Shown here: one piece after another, positions 20,259 through 29,593 of the stretch | How the letters are laid out: every line of letters starts with the position of its first letter | Numbering within the stretch: position 1 is the first letter of the stretch | Origin: Candidatus Bathyarchaeia archaeon | Lineage (GTDB): Archaea > Thermoproteota > Bathyarchaeia > Bathyarchaeales > Bathycorpusculaceae | DNA: 64,000 nt | Assembly (NCBI GenBank): GCA_030019335.1 | Contig: JASEET010000001.1 | Location: forward strand, 1 to 64,000 | Reading direction: 5' to 3' | Made by a program: the position numbers and the translations under genes | The notes under the pieces: model-generated | The model's database searches: none | What the model was told of the DNA's origin: nothing | Seen by the model: the letters and a program-made list of their open reading frames with translations, nothing else

Positions 20259-20573
20259 ATGAAGGAAGCGTACATGAAGAAACTTGTTAAAACCGGAATC
20301 GAAATAGATGAAAAAGTTACGGCAGATAAAAAACTGCCAGAAACAATGATACTCTACACCATGGACACAGACCACCTAATCATAACAGCTAAGCCTCTAA
20401 AAGCGCTATAGAAAAAAGCCCTCACAAAAACACAGATCAAAGTAGTTAGCCAACAAAATAGGCACATAGTCATACTTCCATCAAAGATATACAACTTCTA
20501 TCACTTCGATGAAAACGACTACACCGTCATGGCATCCGATAAAGACTCTACAATCATAATAGTAGCAATGTAA
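20259..20573 (+). pseudogene. Small protein of unknown family with one in-frame TAG
   Basis: MKEAYMKKLVKTGIEIDEKVTADKKLPETMILYTMDTDHLIITAKPLKAL*KKALTKTQIKVVSQQNRHIVILPSKIYNFYHFDENDYTVMASDKDSTIIIVAM. Confidence 0.45.
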
Positions 20574-20709
20574 TATGACACCACTAAACTCGGGAACTCG
20601 CACAGCTTCATAGATTAACCGTTCTCCGTGTACGCGCATTTACTCATTTTGATTAGACATAATATTAATTAATGAGGTGAGGGCGGGGGCTAGAAAGGAT
20701 GGTTGAGGA

Positions 20710-20964
20710 TTGGGGTTGTTTGACATCTTCATATCAGAGGAGACATGTCCAAACTGTAACCAGAGGGGTGAAATGGAGTTTCAGACAAAAGCATTACTTA
20801 ATTGCCTTTGTCGCTGGAAGAAAGGTGAGATTGTTGAAACAGGCGAGCTAGTTATTAAAAATGGGGTTATAAAAGATTGCTTATCTTCATGCCCTAAGTG
20901 TAAGGCATCCCTAACAGGAGACATAGTGATTGAAACCATAAATTTCTTAGAATCCGAAATTTGA
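20710..20964 (+). CDS. Small zinc-ribbon-like protein
   Basis: CPNCNQRGE...CPKC paired Cys motifs. Confidence 0.5.
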   Translation: MGLFDIFISEETCPNCNQRGEMEFQTKALLNCLCRWKKGEIVETGELVIKNGVIKDCLSSCPKCKASLTGDIVIETINFLESEI

Positions 20965-21056
20965 GAGTGAGAAACTAGCCCTAAACATAAAAATGGAGTT
21001 ATCTATGCTCGTAAGCCTAAAGAAGCTGAAAGGAGTGACCTAAGCGAGCGCCCGCG

Positions 21057-21917
21057 CTAGCCTTGCGTAGGGCCTTCAACTGTTTCCTTTTCCAAAGTTT
21101 CCACCCTTTTCTTAATCTTCTCAACCTCACTCCAAACACTTTCATCTTTAACATCTTCTTTTCGTTTCTCATTAGACTTTAAAACCATCCGCAAAAACTC
21201 AGAATCATAACTCTTCAAAAGAAGCTCAACATTTGGAATCACGCAATGTCCACCAATCACGCCTGGAAACATCACGGGTCTATCCAATCTTACAAGATGC
21301 GTATCCTCCAAAAAATCCACAACCTCGTCAAAATCAGCGTCAAAATGCCTACTAATCCTGTGCATCTCCTGAAAACAAGCAATCATCCAAGCCCTATAAG
21401 TAGTTTCAAAAAGCTTAGCCAGCTCCGTCTCCAAGCAGCTTTTCAAAACCTTAGTTTTTAAACCAGCCTTCTCAAAGTGTTTATGTGTAGCTTCAGCAGA
21501 TTCAGCATCAGCACCACCCACATATTTAATCCAGCGTTTTAACTCCCACTTCATGTGTTCCAAGCTCTTATGCACTCCACGAATAGGAGAATGTGCAATA
21601 AGGCAACCACAATGCTTATGCACGTCCATTGTTGTTCCTGGCTGAACTGTACTATTAATAATCACAAGCTTAGGTTTAAACCGCTCCACATAACCCCCAA
21701 CAACATCCACAAATTCATCTCGGCCAAAGCATGGAATACAAACATGCATAACATCCACTTCGCTTGGTAGACCGCTCCGACTCTGTCCAACCTCACGCAT
21801 CTTCTCTTCATCAATGTCAAAACCATAAACCAGAAACTTACCGCACTCCTTCAACAACTCATAAAGTGGATGCCCAACCTCACCCAAACCCACAACCAAA
21901 ACCTTCTCTTCAACCAA
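21057..21917 (-). CDS. NAD-dependent UDP-sugar dehydrogenase-like protein
   Basis: VLVVGLGEVGHPLYELL Rossmann motif, PGTTMDVHKHCGCLIAHSPIRGVHKSLEHM, MFPGVIGGHCVIPN. Confidence 0.7.
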   Translation of the reverse strand: MVEEKVLVVGLGEVGHPLYELLKECGKFLVYGFDIDEEKMREVGQSRSGLPSEVDVMHVCIPCFGRDEFVDVVGGYVERFKPKLVIINSTVQPGTTMDVHKHCGCLIAHSPIRGVHKSLEHMKWELKRWIKYVGGADAESAEATHKHFEKAGLKTKVLKSCLETELAKLFETTYRAWMIACFQEMHRISRHFDADFDEVVDFLEDTHLVRLDRPVMFPGVIGGHCVIPNVELLLKSYDSEFLRMVLKSNEKRKEDVKDESVWSEVEKIKKRVETLEKETVEGPTQG

Positions 21918-22002
21918 ACGCCTTCAGCCTCCAACAGAAACAACAAATAAACCACCAAACTATTTAAACTTCACACAAACGTAAAGACAAAAGGGAAAAC
22001 GC

Positions 22003-22506
22003 ATGTCGAAACCAAATATGGGAAAAGGAGTAATAATAGGCAAAAACGTTCAATTCGGCAAAAACGTCGTCATTTGGAATTATGTCGTGATAGGCGACAA
22101 CACAAAAATCGGCGACAGAACATGCATAGGAAGCTTCTGCGACATAGGCAAACACGTCACAATAGGCAAAAACTGCAACATACAAACCCATGTCACAATC
22201 TCAAACGAATGCAAACTCGGCAACAACATATTCATAGCCCCTAACAGCACAATCCTCAACGATAAATTCCCCAAAAGCGAACGCCTAACACCACCCATTA
22301 TAAAGGACAACGTCATAATCGGAGGATGCTCCGTAATACTACCAAATATAACAATAGGCAAAAACTCAGTCGTCGCAGCCGGAAGCGTAGTCACAAAAGA
22401 CATTGCTCCAGGAACAGTTGTAAAGGGAATCCCAGCAAAGCCAATGATGACCAGAGAGGAATACGAAGACAAAAAGAAAACCTTCATTCAAACACATCAA
22501 CGGTGA
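22003..22506 (+). CDS. Left-handed beta-helix acyl/acetyltransferase (hexapeptide repeats)
   Basis: Repeating VIIGKNVQFGKNVVIWNYVVIGDNTKIGDRTCIGSF...; KGIPAKPM C-terminus. Confidence 0.9.
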   Translation: MSKPNMGKGVIIGKNVQFGKNVVIWNYVVIGDNTKIGDRTCIGSFCDIGKHVTIGKNCNIQTHVTISNECKLGNNIFIAPNSTILNDKFPKSERLTPPIIKDNVIIGGCSVILPNITIGKNSVVAAGSVVTKDIAPGTVVKGIPAKPMMTREEYEDKKKTFIQTHQR

Positions 22507-22510
22507 AAGA

Positions 22511-23512
22511 ATGAAAATCTGGTATGACGCGTGCACAGGCAAACATATCCGATATGGAACCGCAATAGCCAAACGCCTTAGACGTTTAAGACATGAAGTA
22601 ATACTCACCACAAGAAAACACCCCGACACATTAGAACTAGCAAGAATCCTTAACGAAAAATTCATCCCCATCGGGGAATATGAACCAGCCACGCTTTTCA
22701 CAAGACTAGAAGAGAGTGCAAGACGAATTCTTCAACTATCCAAAATGTTCAAAAACAACACTCCTGACATTGCAATCTCACATCAATCCGTGGACTTATG
22801 CCGCGTTGCCTTCGGGCTAAACATCCCAATAATCTTGACTGCAGATACGCCACACGCCGCAGCCGTAAATAAACTAACAATTCCATTGGCAAATACCATC
22901 GTCATTTCAGAGGCAATCCCAAAACACTTCTTCAAAAATTACGGCGCACCAAAAGTCTTCCAGTTCAAAGGAGTAGACGAGGTTGCATGGATTAAACACT
23001 TCAAACCGTCAAAACATTTTGAAATTAAAAAACCCCTAATAGTTGTTAGACAAATGGAAACCAAAGCTTCTTACGCCCTCGGAAAACCCGACATCACAGA
23101 AAAAATCGCACAAAAACTCACTTCACTAGGAAACGTTCTCTTCCTCCCACGATACATTAGATCAGAAAAAGAAGGCTTAATGATCACTAAAGAGTTTGTG
23201 GATTCTGCAACCCTCGTTGCCCACGCAGACCTTGTCGTAAGCATAGGCGGAACCGTAGCCAGAGAAGCTGCCCTTCAAGGAGTCCCCAGCATAGTAATAT
23301 CGGAGTTTGGACGAACCCACGTAAATAAATACCTCTCAGAAAAAGGATTCCCACTATTCATTGTAAATACATCAAAAGTGTTAACCATTGCAAAGAAATA
23401 TTTTGGAAAGAAACGGAATGTTAAAGAAAAGCTTGCAAAGCTAGAAAACCCCGTGGACATAATTGAGAAAGTTATTACAGAAAACCATTTTTCAAAGATT
23501 CAACAAAAATAA
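22511..23512 (+). CDS. DUF354 family glycosyltransferase-like protein
   Basis: MKIWYDACTGKHIRYGTAIAKRLRRLRHEVILTTRKHPDT...VAHADLVVSIGGTVAREAALQGVPSIV. Confidence 0.85.
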   Translation: MKIWYDACTGKHIRYGTAIAKRLRRLRHEVILTTRKHPDTLELARILNEKFIPIGEYEPATLFTRLEESARRILQLSKMFKNNTPDIAISHQSVDLCRVAFGLNIPIILTADTPHAAAVNKLTIPLANTIVISEAIPKHFFKNYGAPKVFQFKGVDEVAWIKHFKPSKHFEIKKPLIVVRQMETKASYALGKPDITEKIAQKLTSLGNVLFLPRYIRSEKEGLMITKEFVDSATLVAHADLVVSIGGTVAREAALQGVPSIVISEFGRTHVNKYLSEKGFPLFIVNTSKVLTIAKKYFGKKRNVKEKLAKLENPVDIIEKVITENHFSKIQQK

Positions 23513-23533
23513 GGTATACCCATAATAGTTAAC

Positions 23534-23627
23534 GGGCCAGTCATCTAGCTTGGTTAGGACATACACATAAAAAGTGGAACCCAAAGCAGCCCTTACGAGG
23601 CTGAGGTCGCAGGTTCAAGTCCGGCCC
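23534..23627 (+). pseudogene. Degenerate tRNA, duplicate of the 24689 gene
   Basis: gggccagtcatctagcttggttaggac...cagcccttacgaggctgaggtcgcaggttcaagtcc then a 5-nt gap relative to the downstream copy, breaking the T-stem and acceptor. Confidence 0.8.
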
Positions 23628-23665
23628 GCGCGCTAATGACTGACTGTTTTGGCACCATAGCTCGT

Positions 23666-24556
23666 TTATGAAATTGCCACCAGCACCGCCACAGCTGCTG
23701 TGAAAAAAAAGATCGAAGAGATAATTAAAACAAGTTTCCGTTCCGTTGATGGGTAATAGTAAGCAATTAAAGTGACGAGGCTTCTTCTATGATCTGCCTT
23801 AAGCATGTTTCCTTCCATTTTGAGACTTACACTTCGCTTAAAAAATAGGACATTTATCAAAATTAAGGAAGAATTGAAAATGTAAGGTAGAATAGCGATC
23901 AACAAAGTTTGTTCAATGTTAGCGATGATCGCGTAGGATGCAAGCGTGATTCCAATGGCAAAGGAACCGGTGTTTCCGACAAAAATTTTCCCTTGAAAGT
24001 TAAAGAAAGCTAGAATAAGATAGACAGCTAGCGGAATATAAAGCAAAACTCTGTAATCTGGACCTGAAGCCAGCATCAAGGAGATCAAAACAAATGAAGG
24101 ACATATAGTTTCAAGTCCGTTTAAGCCTCCGAGCTGGTTGACAGTGTTAGTCGCAACTGTGGCAATTAAAGGGATAACACCAAGATAGAAGATCATCTCG
24201 CCAGGTATAACCCAAAACACAATTTGACTAAAATCTATTCTACCAAATATGTAAGTTGACATTATTGGTGTTCCCTGCCTCAAAACACCTAAAGGCAAAG
24301 CAGCAAAAATAGGAAGAAACGCCTTATAACGCCACCTTAAGTTCATCCAATCATCCAGTAAACCCATAAAACCGCCAAACAATATGCAAACAGCCAAATC
24401 CAAGGCGGGAAAACCCTGGTCAACAGTAGAGTTGACACTTTGAAAGTAATGTAGTAGGAAAAGGCAGATTGTTGAAATTAAAACATAGAAAACGCCTAGA
24501 CCATTCGGAACCAAAGGGCTTCCCGGTTTATGTCTATCTTGGACTTTTGGAAACAA
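23666..24556 (-). CDS. MraY/WecA-like GT family 4 phosphoglycosyltransferase, N-terminus short
   Basis: VQDRHKPGSPLVPNGLGVF, GLLDDWMNLRWRYK, TNTVNQLGGLNGLE, FVGNTGSFAIG; lacks the usual first TM segment. Confidence 0.8.
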   Translation of the reverse strand: MFPKVQDRHKPGSPLVPNGLGVFYVLISTICLFLLHYFQSVNSTVDQGFPALDLAVCILFGGFMGLLDDWMNLRWRYKAFLPIFAALPLGVLRQGTPIMSTYIFGRIDFSQIVFWVIPGEMIFYLGVIPLIATVATNTVNQLGGLNGLETICPSFVLISLMLASGPDYRVLLYIPLAVYLILAFFNFQGKIFVGNTGSFAIGITLASYAIIANIEQTLLIAILPYIFNSSLILINVLFFKRSVSLKMEGNMLKADHRRSLVTLIAYYYPSTERKLVLIISSIFFFTAAVAVLVAIS

Positions 24557-24688
24557 CTTTCATCCCCTTCGCAGATCGCTGTGTTTTCCTCATCACAATT
24601 TTCGCTCCGCAATAATAAGAATAACAACTTTATATTCATTTCCAACAACTAAACATTAATAAAACCAACTTCTCTAAATCAAAAAAGA

Positions 24689-24792
24689 GGGCCGGTCGTC
24701 TAGCCTGGTTAGGACACTTGCATTTGAAAAGCAAGCCTGAAGCAGCCCTTACGAGGCTGAGGTCGCAGGTTCAAGTCCTGCCCGGCCCACCA
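24689..24792 (+). tRNA. tRNA-Val(UAC), best interpretation, with ~26-nt insert between D-arm and anticodon stem; CCA encoded
   Basis: Acceptor GGGCCGG/CCGGCCC, D-arm GTCTAGCCTGGTTAGGAC, anticodon arm CAGCC-CTTACGA-GGCTG, T-arm GCAGG-TTCAAGT-CCTGC, A73, CCA. Insert lies in 24716..24742. Confidence 0.75.
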
Positions 24793-24895
24793 GTGCAGCA
24801 ATTCTCTTTTTGGAAAAATCATTCCGAAACCTTTAGGAAGTTTGCGCATCAAAAACATGTAAGAGAAGTATTTTATCTTTAGTAACCCTATTATT

Positions 24896-25354
24896 GTGTC
24901 GATTGAGATAGCTGTGGAGTATACGAAACATGCATTATCTCGAATAAGGCAGAGGAAGATATCGAAAACAAGCGTTGAAAATACTTTGGAACATCCTGAT
25001 TTCAGTTTTGTTACGCGTAGGGGAAGGCTCACTGCGTTGAAGAGGTATGGAGACAAGTTTCTCAAGGTGATTTATGAGGAGTGTAACGATAAAATAAGGT
25101 TGTTACAGTTTATTGGACAAGGAGAACGAAGAATGGTGAGAGTGGAGTACGATTCAAAGGTCGATGCGATGTATATTTGGCTTAGAAAGGCTAAGTATGA
25201 AATAAGCGAGGAGCTTGCAGAGAACGTCATAATAGACCTTGACAAAAATGGACGCATTATAGGGATAGAAATCTTGGATGTCACAAAAAACATTGGAAGG
25301 GAGTTGATAGACAAAATACTGAGCACAGAAAAATTAGTTGCAGCAACAACTTAA
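24896..25354 (+). CDS. DUF4258-like domain fused in frame to DUF2283-like domain
   Basis: YTKHALSRIRQRKISKTSVENTLEHPD (DUF4258-like) and VRVEYDSKVDAMYIWLRKAKYEISEELAENVIIDLDKNGRIIGIEILD (DUF2283-like). Confidence 0.75.
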   Translation: MSIEIAVEYTKHALSRIRQRKISKTSVENTLEHPDFSFVTRRGRLTALKRYGDKFLKVIYEECNDKIRLLQFIGQGERRMVRVEYDSKVDAMYIWLRKAKYEISEELAENVIIDLDKNGRIIGIEILDVTKNIGRELIDKILSTEKLVAATT

Positions 25355-25866
25355 GCGGTTTTGAATTTATGTTAAATAGAAGATGCTGTTGCTAAATTTC
25401 TACTACTGATTTGTAATTTTTATTTTGCAGCTATAAATGGGCTAATCGGGCAGATAGCTTAAGGAGAGCTTTTTGTGGCTTGTGGAAAATGCTGAACAGA
25501 AGCAGAAAACAAACTTCTAAGGGAAATGGCCAAGAAAAGCATGAGTGCAAAGGAGAATTACGAGTTAGGCAAGCTTTCAAACAGAACACGCAGGGCTATT
25601 GACGTGCAGATAAAAAGGTTTGGGGTCTTATGTGACACAAAAAGAAAAAATTTTGCTAAACAAATTAGTAAGGCTGAAATCCCAGATTTTGAGGATGTTC
25701 TGTTCTCTGCATTCAATTTCGCAAAAACGTAGGGGGAAGGGGTATCAAAAACGATAGGGAGGTATCGTTCAAGCGACTTACACTAAAAGTTATAATTACT
25801 GTACATCGTCAAAAAACAATAACTTCTGAAACCTTTGCAGAATTTCGTGCAAACTTTCTGGGAAGC

Positions 25867-26643
25867 TCACAATATCGAATAATCTCCAAGAAACCTTAGG
25901 ATTTCCCTAGGATTAAAGGTGCCGAGATTCGCGTTCCACAGTCTTTTACCAATTTTCGGGATCAATCCCACAGCGTCCGTTCCCAGTTTACATACGACCG
26001 CATGTTCAAAAAATCCTAAGGATTCGATGTTTACCACGTCGCGGTTACACCTTGCTTGTTTTAAAGCTAGCATCACTTCGTTGAACGATGCCCCTAGAAT
26101 TATCAGTCTATCCAGCAGAGATTTTATCCAACCCTTATATAGGATAAGCTGCCTTTCTGACAGCATAGCCTCGATGCCTCTATTCTCTTTATCAACACTA
26201 TAAATTTTGACAGTTAACGGCAAGTTTTCACAGAAACCAAACAGCTCAACTAATTTCTTAAGCGATGTTTTCCTTCCATCCCCAAGTCGAGCTTGCAAAT
26301 GTTGCAAAGGAATCGTAGCATCCACAATATTAGGTGAGAAAACTCCTACGTCTACGTAAAGTTCGCTTCTGCTTTTGTTTAGGGCTGTTATGCGTCCCTT
26401 TATCGTTGAGAACTTCTCCACACGCTCCAAATGCACGGGGCATAGTCCTATCTCATCAGCTAAGTAGCGTAACGCTACCTTTTCATCTTCACCTGAAACT
26501 GTTACTTGAACCCATCCACGGGGGGTAGCTATGCAGACTTCTGTTTCAACTTTCAAGTCTTTAAGCATGGATTTTAAAAATTTGTCAATCAGCTTTAGTT
26601 GAAAATTGTTGTGGACTTTTGTAAGTAATGTTACAGTAGGCAT
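25867..26643 (-). CDS. DUF2110 family archaeal protein
   Basis: Overall pattern of the archaeal DUF2110 family and its placement next to HD/TFE genes. Confidence 0.65.
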   Translation of the reverse strand: MPTVTLLTKVHNNFQLKLIDKFLKSMLKDLKVETEVCIATPRGWVQVTVSGEDEKVALRYLADEIGLCPVHLERVEKFSTIKGRITALNKSRSELYVDVGVFSPNIVDATIPLQHLQARLGDGRKTSLKKLVELFGFCENLPLTVKIYSVDKENRGIEAMLSERQLILYKGWIKSLLDRLIILGASFNEVMLALKQARCNRDVVNIESLGFFEHAVVCKLGTDAVGLIPKIGKRLWNANLGTFNPREILRFLGDYSIL

Positions 26644-27170
26644 TTGCAGTCGCCGACTAAAGCCAACATTTCCTTATGCAGTCTTCGTATTCTTGCAATG
26701 GCGGAGGGTGGTATCTCTTTAGAAAATTTTTCTATGGTTCTCTCTATTGGTACACGCCTCAAACCTTCAATCAGCATGTCCGCGTACGAAACAATTTTCT
26801 CTTCAAGTGTTTCTGGAATGTAAACGTCTTTTGGCCACCCCAGCCTTTTCGCTTCTTTTGCTGTTATTCCGCCGCCAACATGCCTCTTTATTATCGAAAT
26901 AATCGGTTCTGGTAAACCCAGCGATTTTGCAATCTCTGCACCTACAACTGCATGGTGGACGCTGTGGGTTTTTGAACGTCCAATGTCGTGTAGAAGTGCC
27001 CCTATTTCGACAAGTTCTAGATCAACATCTAATCCTCTTTCTTTACAAGCCTCACCGATTTCTGCAGCAAGTTCAGCCACTGCTTCACAATGATTTACAA
27101 CGTTTCTTGAACATCCACTCTGATAAAGAAATTGCAACGCTTGTTCCCTTGATGGAAGCTTTTCACTCAC
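26631..27170 (-). CDS. HD domain protein (archaeal TIGR00295-type)
   Basis: VVNHCEAVAELAAEIG...LLHDIGRSKTHSVHHAVVGAEIA HD motifs. Confidence 0.85.
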   Translation of the reverse strand: MSEKLPSREQALQFLYQSGCSRNVVNHCEAVAELAAEIGEACKERGLDVDLELVEIGALLHDIGRSKTHSVHHAVVGAEIAKSLGLPEPIISIIKRHVGGGITAKEAKRLGWPKDVYIPETLEEKIVSYADMLIEGLRRVPIERTIEKFSKEIPPSAIARIRRLHKEMLALVGDCKCLL

Positions 27171-27693
27171 CCAGTTCCTTCCTTAAATGTTCAACTTTCT
27201 TCGTTAACACTTGAACGATTTTGCCGTTGTCATAATGCATCAACGGTCTGCCACATGTTGGACATCTGAAAACAAGCTCCACAGCTTCTTCAAAAGGTAT
27301 CCGCCTACATCCCGGCGTATCACAATAGTAAAAGTCATGGTTTTTCTCGTATTCCAGTCGAATGTTAAGCTTTTCGAGTACTCGGCGTTTTTGGCTTAGT
27401 ATGAAGCCCTCCAGCTGGTCTGGCTGTAGCTTCCAGTGGAATATGAACCACCCGGTTTGTGGATCGCGGGTTCTTCTCAAGCTTACAAGAGAATGATCAT
27501 AAAGTTTGTACAGGATTTTGCGGACGGAGTTCAGCCTTATACCAGTTTTGTTTGCTATTTCATCGTCTGTTGTTTCATCTGAGTTTTTGAGAATCTCAAT
27601 TAGTTTAACGGCTTCCTCTTCGCCCAAGGCTTCTGCAACTTTCAACAATGCTGCGTCATCTATGATAGATAACATGGCAACCCTTTTGCTCAA
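27163..27693 (-). CDS. tfe: Transcription initiation factor E alpha subunit (TFE)
   Basis: N-terminal winged helix (DETTDDEIANKTGIRLNSVRKILYKLYDHSLVSLRRTRD) and C-terminal zinc ribbon FRCPTCGRPL. Confidence 0.9.
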   Translation of the reverse strand: MSKRVAMLSIIDDAALLKVAEALGEEEAVKLIEILKNSDETTDDEIANKTGIRLNSVRKILYKLYDHSLVSLRRTRDPQTGWFIFHWKLQPDQLEGFILSQKRRVLEKLNIRLEYEKNHDFYYCDTPGCRRIPFEEAVELVFRCPTCGRPLMHYDNGKIVQVLTKKVEHLRKELGE

Positions 27694-27758
27694 CTGTTGA
27701 ATCTAAATATATATTCGTAAACTTTAATTTAAATCTCTTTATCAAATCTGAAACAGAA

Positions 27759-28304
27759 CTAACAATCTCTAACTATTTTCTTCCCCCTTTTCTGGGAAAT
27801 TATCCTCACCTTCGCGTTCTCAAAACACTTTGTCAGCTCCTTTCCTTCGAAAAAGCGGTCTAGAAAAACGGCTAGACTTGCACATTCCGAGTGAGGCTGA
27901 TTCCCAACTGCCACATTGAAATCGGAGACAGCCTCTGAAAAGAAAGCCCTTGGAACTTTTTGGCTTCCAACAATAACTAGAATGTCTTTTCCAGAAGCCT
28001 TAATCCTCTGCAGCACATCACTCGTTTCCATATTTTCTCCATATGCTGTAAGGTGGACAACTATTCCACCCTTTGCTTTCCAATCTTTAACTGCTTTCTT
28101 CCAAGCGGTCCCCATCTCAAAAAAGAACCGCCCTCCCCAATTCTTTACGACTTTTTCAACAGTCTCTTTAATTTTTTTATCTTCTACGTCCGTTAGTATG
28201 AAACCGGAGGCCCCTAACGCCCGTGCTGTTAATGCGACATGCGTTGTAAGTCTTAGGTCTCTTTGAAGTCTGTGACCCCACCTTAACACCACGACTTTAG
28301 GCAT
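27759..28304 (-). CDS. trm56: tRNA (cytidine(56)-2'-O)-methyltransferase
   Basis: [28 protein letters not shown]...[32 protein letters not shown]. Confidence 0.9.
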   Translation of the reverse strand: MPKVVVLRWGHRLQRDLRLTTHVALTARALGASGFILTDVEDKKIKETVEKVVKNWGGRFFFEMGTAWKKAVKDWKAKGGIVVHLTAYGENMETSDVLQRIKASGKDILVIVGSQKVPRAFFSEAVSDFNVAVGNQPHSECASLAVFLDRFFEGKELTKCFENAKVRIISQKRGKKIVRDC

Positions 28305-28318
28305 GTTCGTTTCCCTTG

Positions 28319-29593
28319 CTAGGCTTTTACTGCTAGAATTTTCTCAAATTTCCCATTGAATTTTTTCACGCGGCTTTTTACTTTTTCTGCAAACCATGGG
28401 ATTGCTTCAAAAACCACATGGGCAGAGTTGCCCGTGTACTTTATTGTTTGCACGTCTGTGCGGTTGAAAAGCCATGAGATAAATGACATTGTTTCACTTG
28501 TTAGTGGAATGGTGAATGATGCTGGAACATAATTTTTCAGCATCCTCAGTACTTCTTGTTTTAGCAGGTCAAAGTTAATTTTGTATAATGCTGATATGAG
28601 CACGGGGTTTGGCGCTTTTTCTTTTAGGTTCTCAAGTCTCTGCTGAATTCCTGTTTCTGGTAGTAAGTCAATCTTGTTTAGGGCTGTTATTACCGGGATG
28701 CCGGAGGCTCCTATACGTTCTATTGTTTCTAGGCAGCATGAAAGTTTCTTTTCAACAAGGCTAATCGGCTCGCTCACATCCACTACTAAAAGTATCAGGT
28801 CTGAATAGACGGTTTCTTCAAGGGTTGAATGGAACGCCTCTATCAATGTTAATGGAAGGCGGTCTATGAATCCAACAGTGTCCGTTAACAAGAACTTTTT
28901 TCTTGAGAACTCTACAAGTCTTGTCGTTGTGGAAAGCGTCGTAAATAAAGCGCTATCCACTGGGACTTCTTCCTCTGCGAGAACATTAAATAACGAGCTT
29001 TTTCCAGCATTTGTGTATCCCGCTAAAGAAATTAGTGGAAAACCTAACTCCGTTCTTCTTTCGCGATGCAGCAACCTTTTTCTACGGATTTTCCTCAGTT
29101 TTCCACGTATGGACTGTATTTGTCTCTTCACGGTCTCGTAGTAAACATTCACTTCGTACGCTCCAAGCCCCATAAACCCTGGTTGCTCCTCCATTCTTGC
29201 CAGTCTTACCTTTTCTTTTGCACCCGTCAACTCATACCTCAGCCTTGCCAGCTGGATCTGCAGTTTCGCTTCAGTTGTTGTGGCTCTTCTTGCAAAAATT
29301 TCGAGGATTAGCTGGAAACGATCAATAGCTTCGACACCCGTGGCTTTTGCCAAATTGTAGGCTTGAACCGGCTTTAATCGGTTATCAAAAATTATTTTTT
29401 GGGCGCCTATTTCTTTTACAAGCTCCGCAAGCTCTTTCACTTTTCCGGCACCTATTTGGTAGCGGGAGTCTGGTATTCTAACCTGCTCTATTTTGCCTAC
29501 TATGGTGTATCCTGCAGATTCTGCTAGGCTTTCGAGCTCTTCTAAGCTTGACGGTTCAAAAGATTCTCGGCGCTGAACTAGGATGGCTTTCGT
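28319..29593 (-). CDS. hflX: GTPase HflX
   Basis: [33 protein letters not shown]-terminal homology continues upstream of the ORF call ([54 protein letters not shown]). Confidence 0.9.
   Translation of the reverse strand, partial: TKAILVQRRESFEPSSLEELESLAESAGYTIVGKIEQVRIPDSRYQIGAGKVKELAELVKEIGAQKIIFDNRLKPVQAYNLAKATGVEAIDRFQLILEIFARRATTTEAKLQIQLARLRYELTGAKEKVRLARMEEQPGFMGLGAYEVNVYYETVKRQIQSIRGKLRKIRRKRLLHRERRTELGFPLISLAGYTNAGKSSLFNVLAEEEVPVDSALFTTLSTTTRLVEFSRKKFLLTDTVGFIDRLPLTLIEAFHSTLEETVYSDLILLVVDVSEPISLVEKKLSCCLETIERIGASGIPVITALNKIDLLPETGIQQRLENLKEKAPNPVLISALYKINFDLLKQEVLRMLKNYVPASFTIPLTSETMSFISWLFNRTDVQTIKYTGNSAHVVFEAIPWFAEKVKSRVKKFNGKFEKILAVKA

Noticed and set aside
2095-20411. In-frame TAG codons in several reading frames as possible pyrrolysine recoding
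   Set aside because: The same region also shows in-frame TAA and TGA plus frameshifts and deletions, and the TAG positions fall in ordinary residues (for example Trp in a glycosyltransferase motif). General decay explains them better.
24717-24735. Reading the tRNA as tRNA-Ser(UGA) with CTTGC/GCAAG as anticodon stem
   Set aside because: Needs a 9-nt loop or mismatch, an oversized variable arm and A73; the Val(UAC) reading fits every arm. Kept only as an alternative in the finding.
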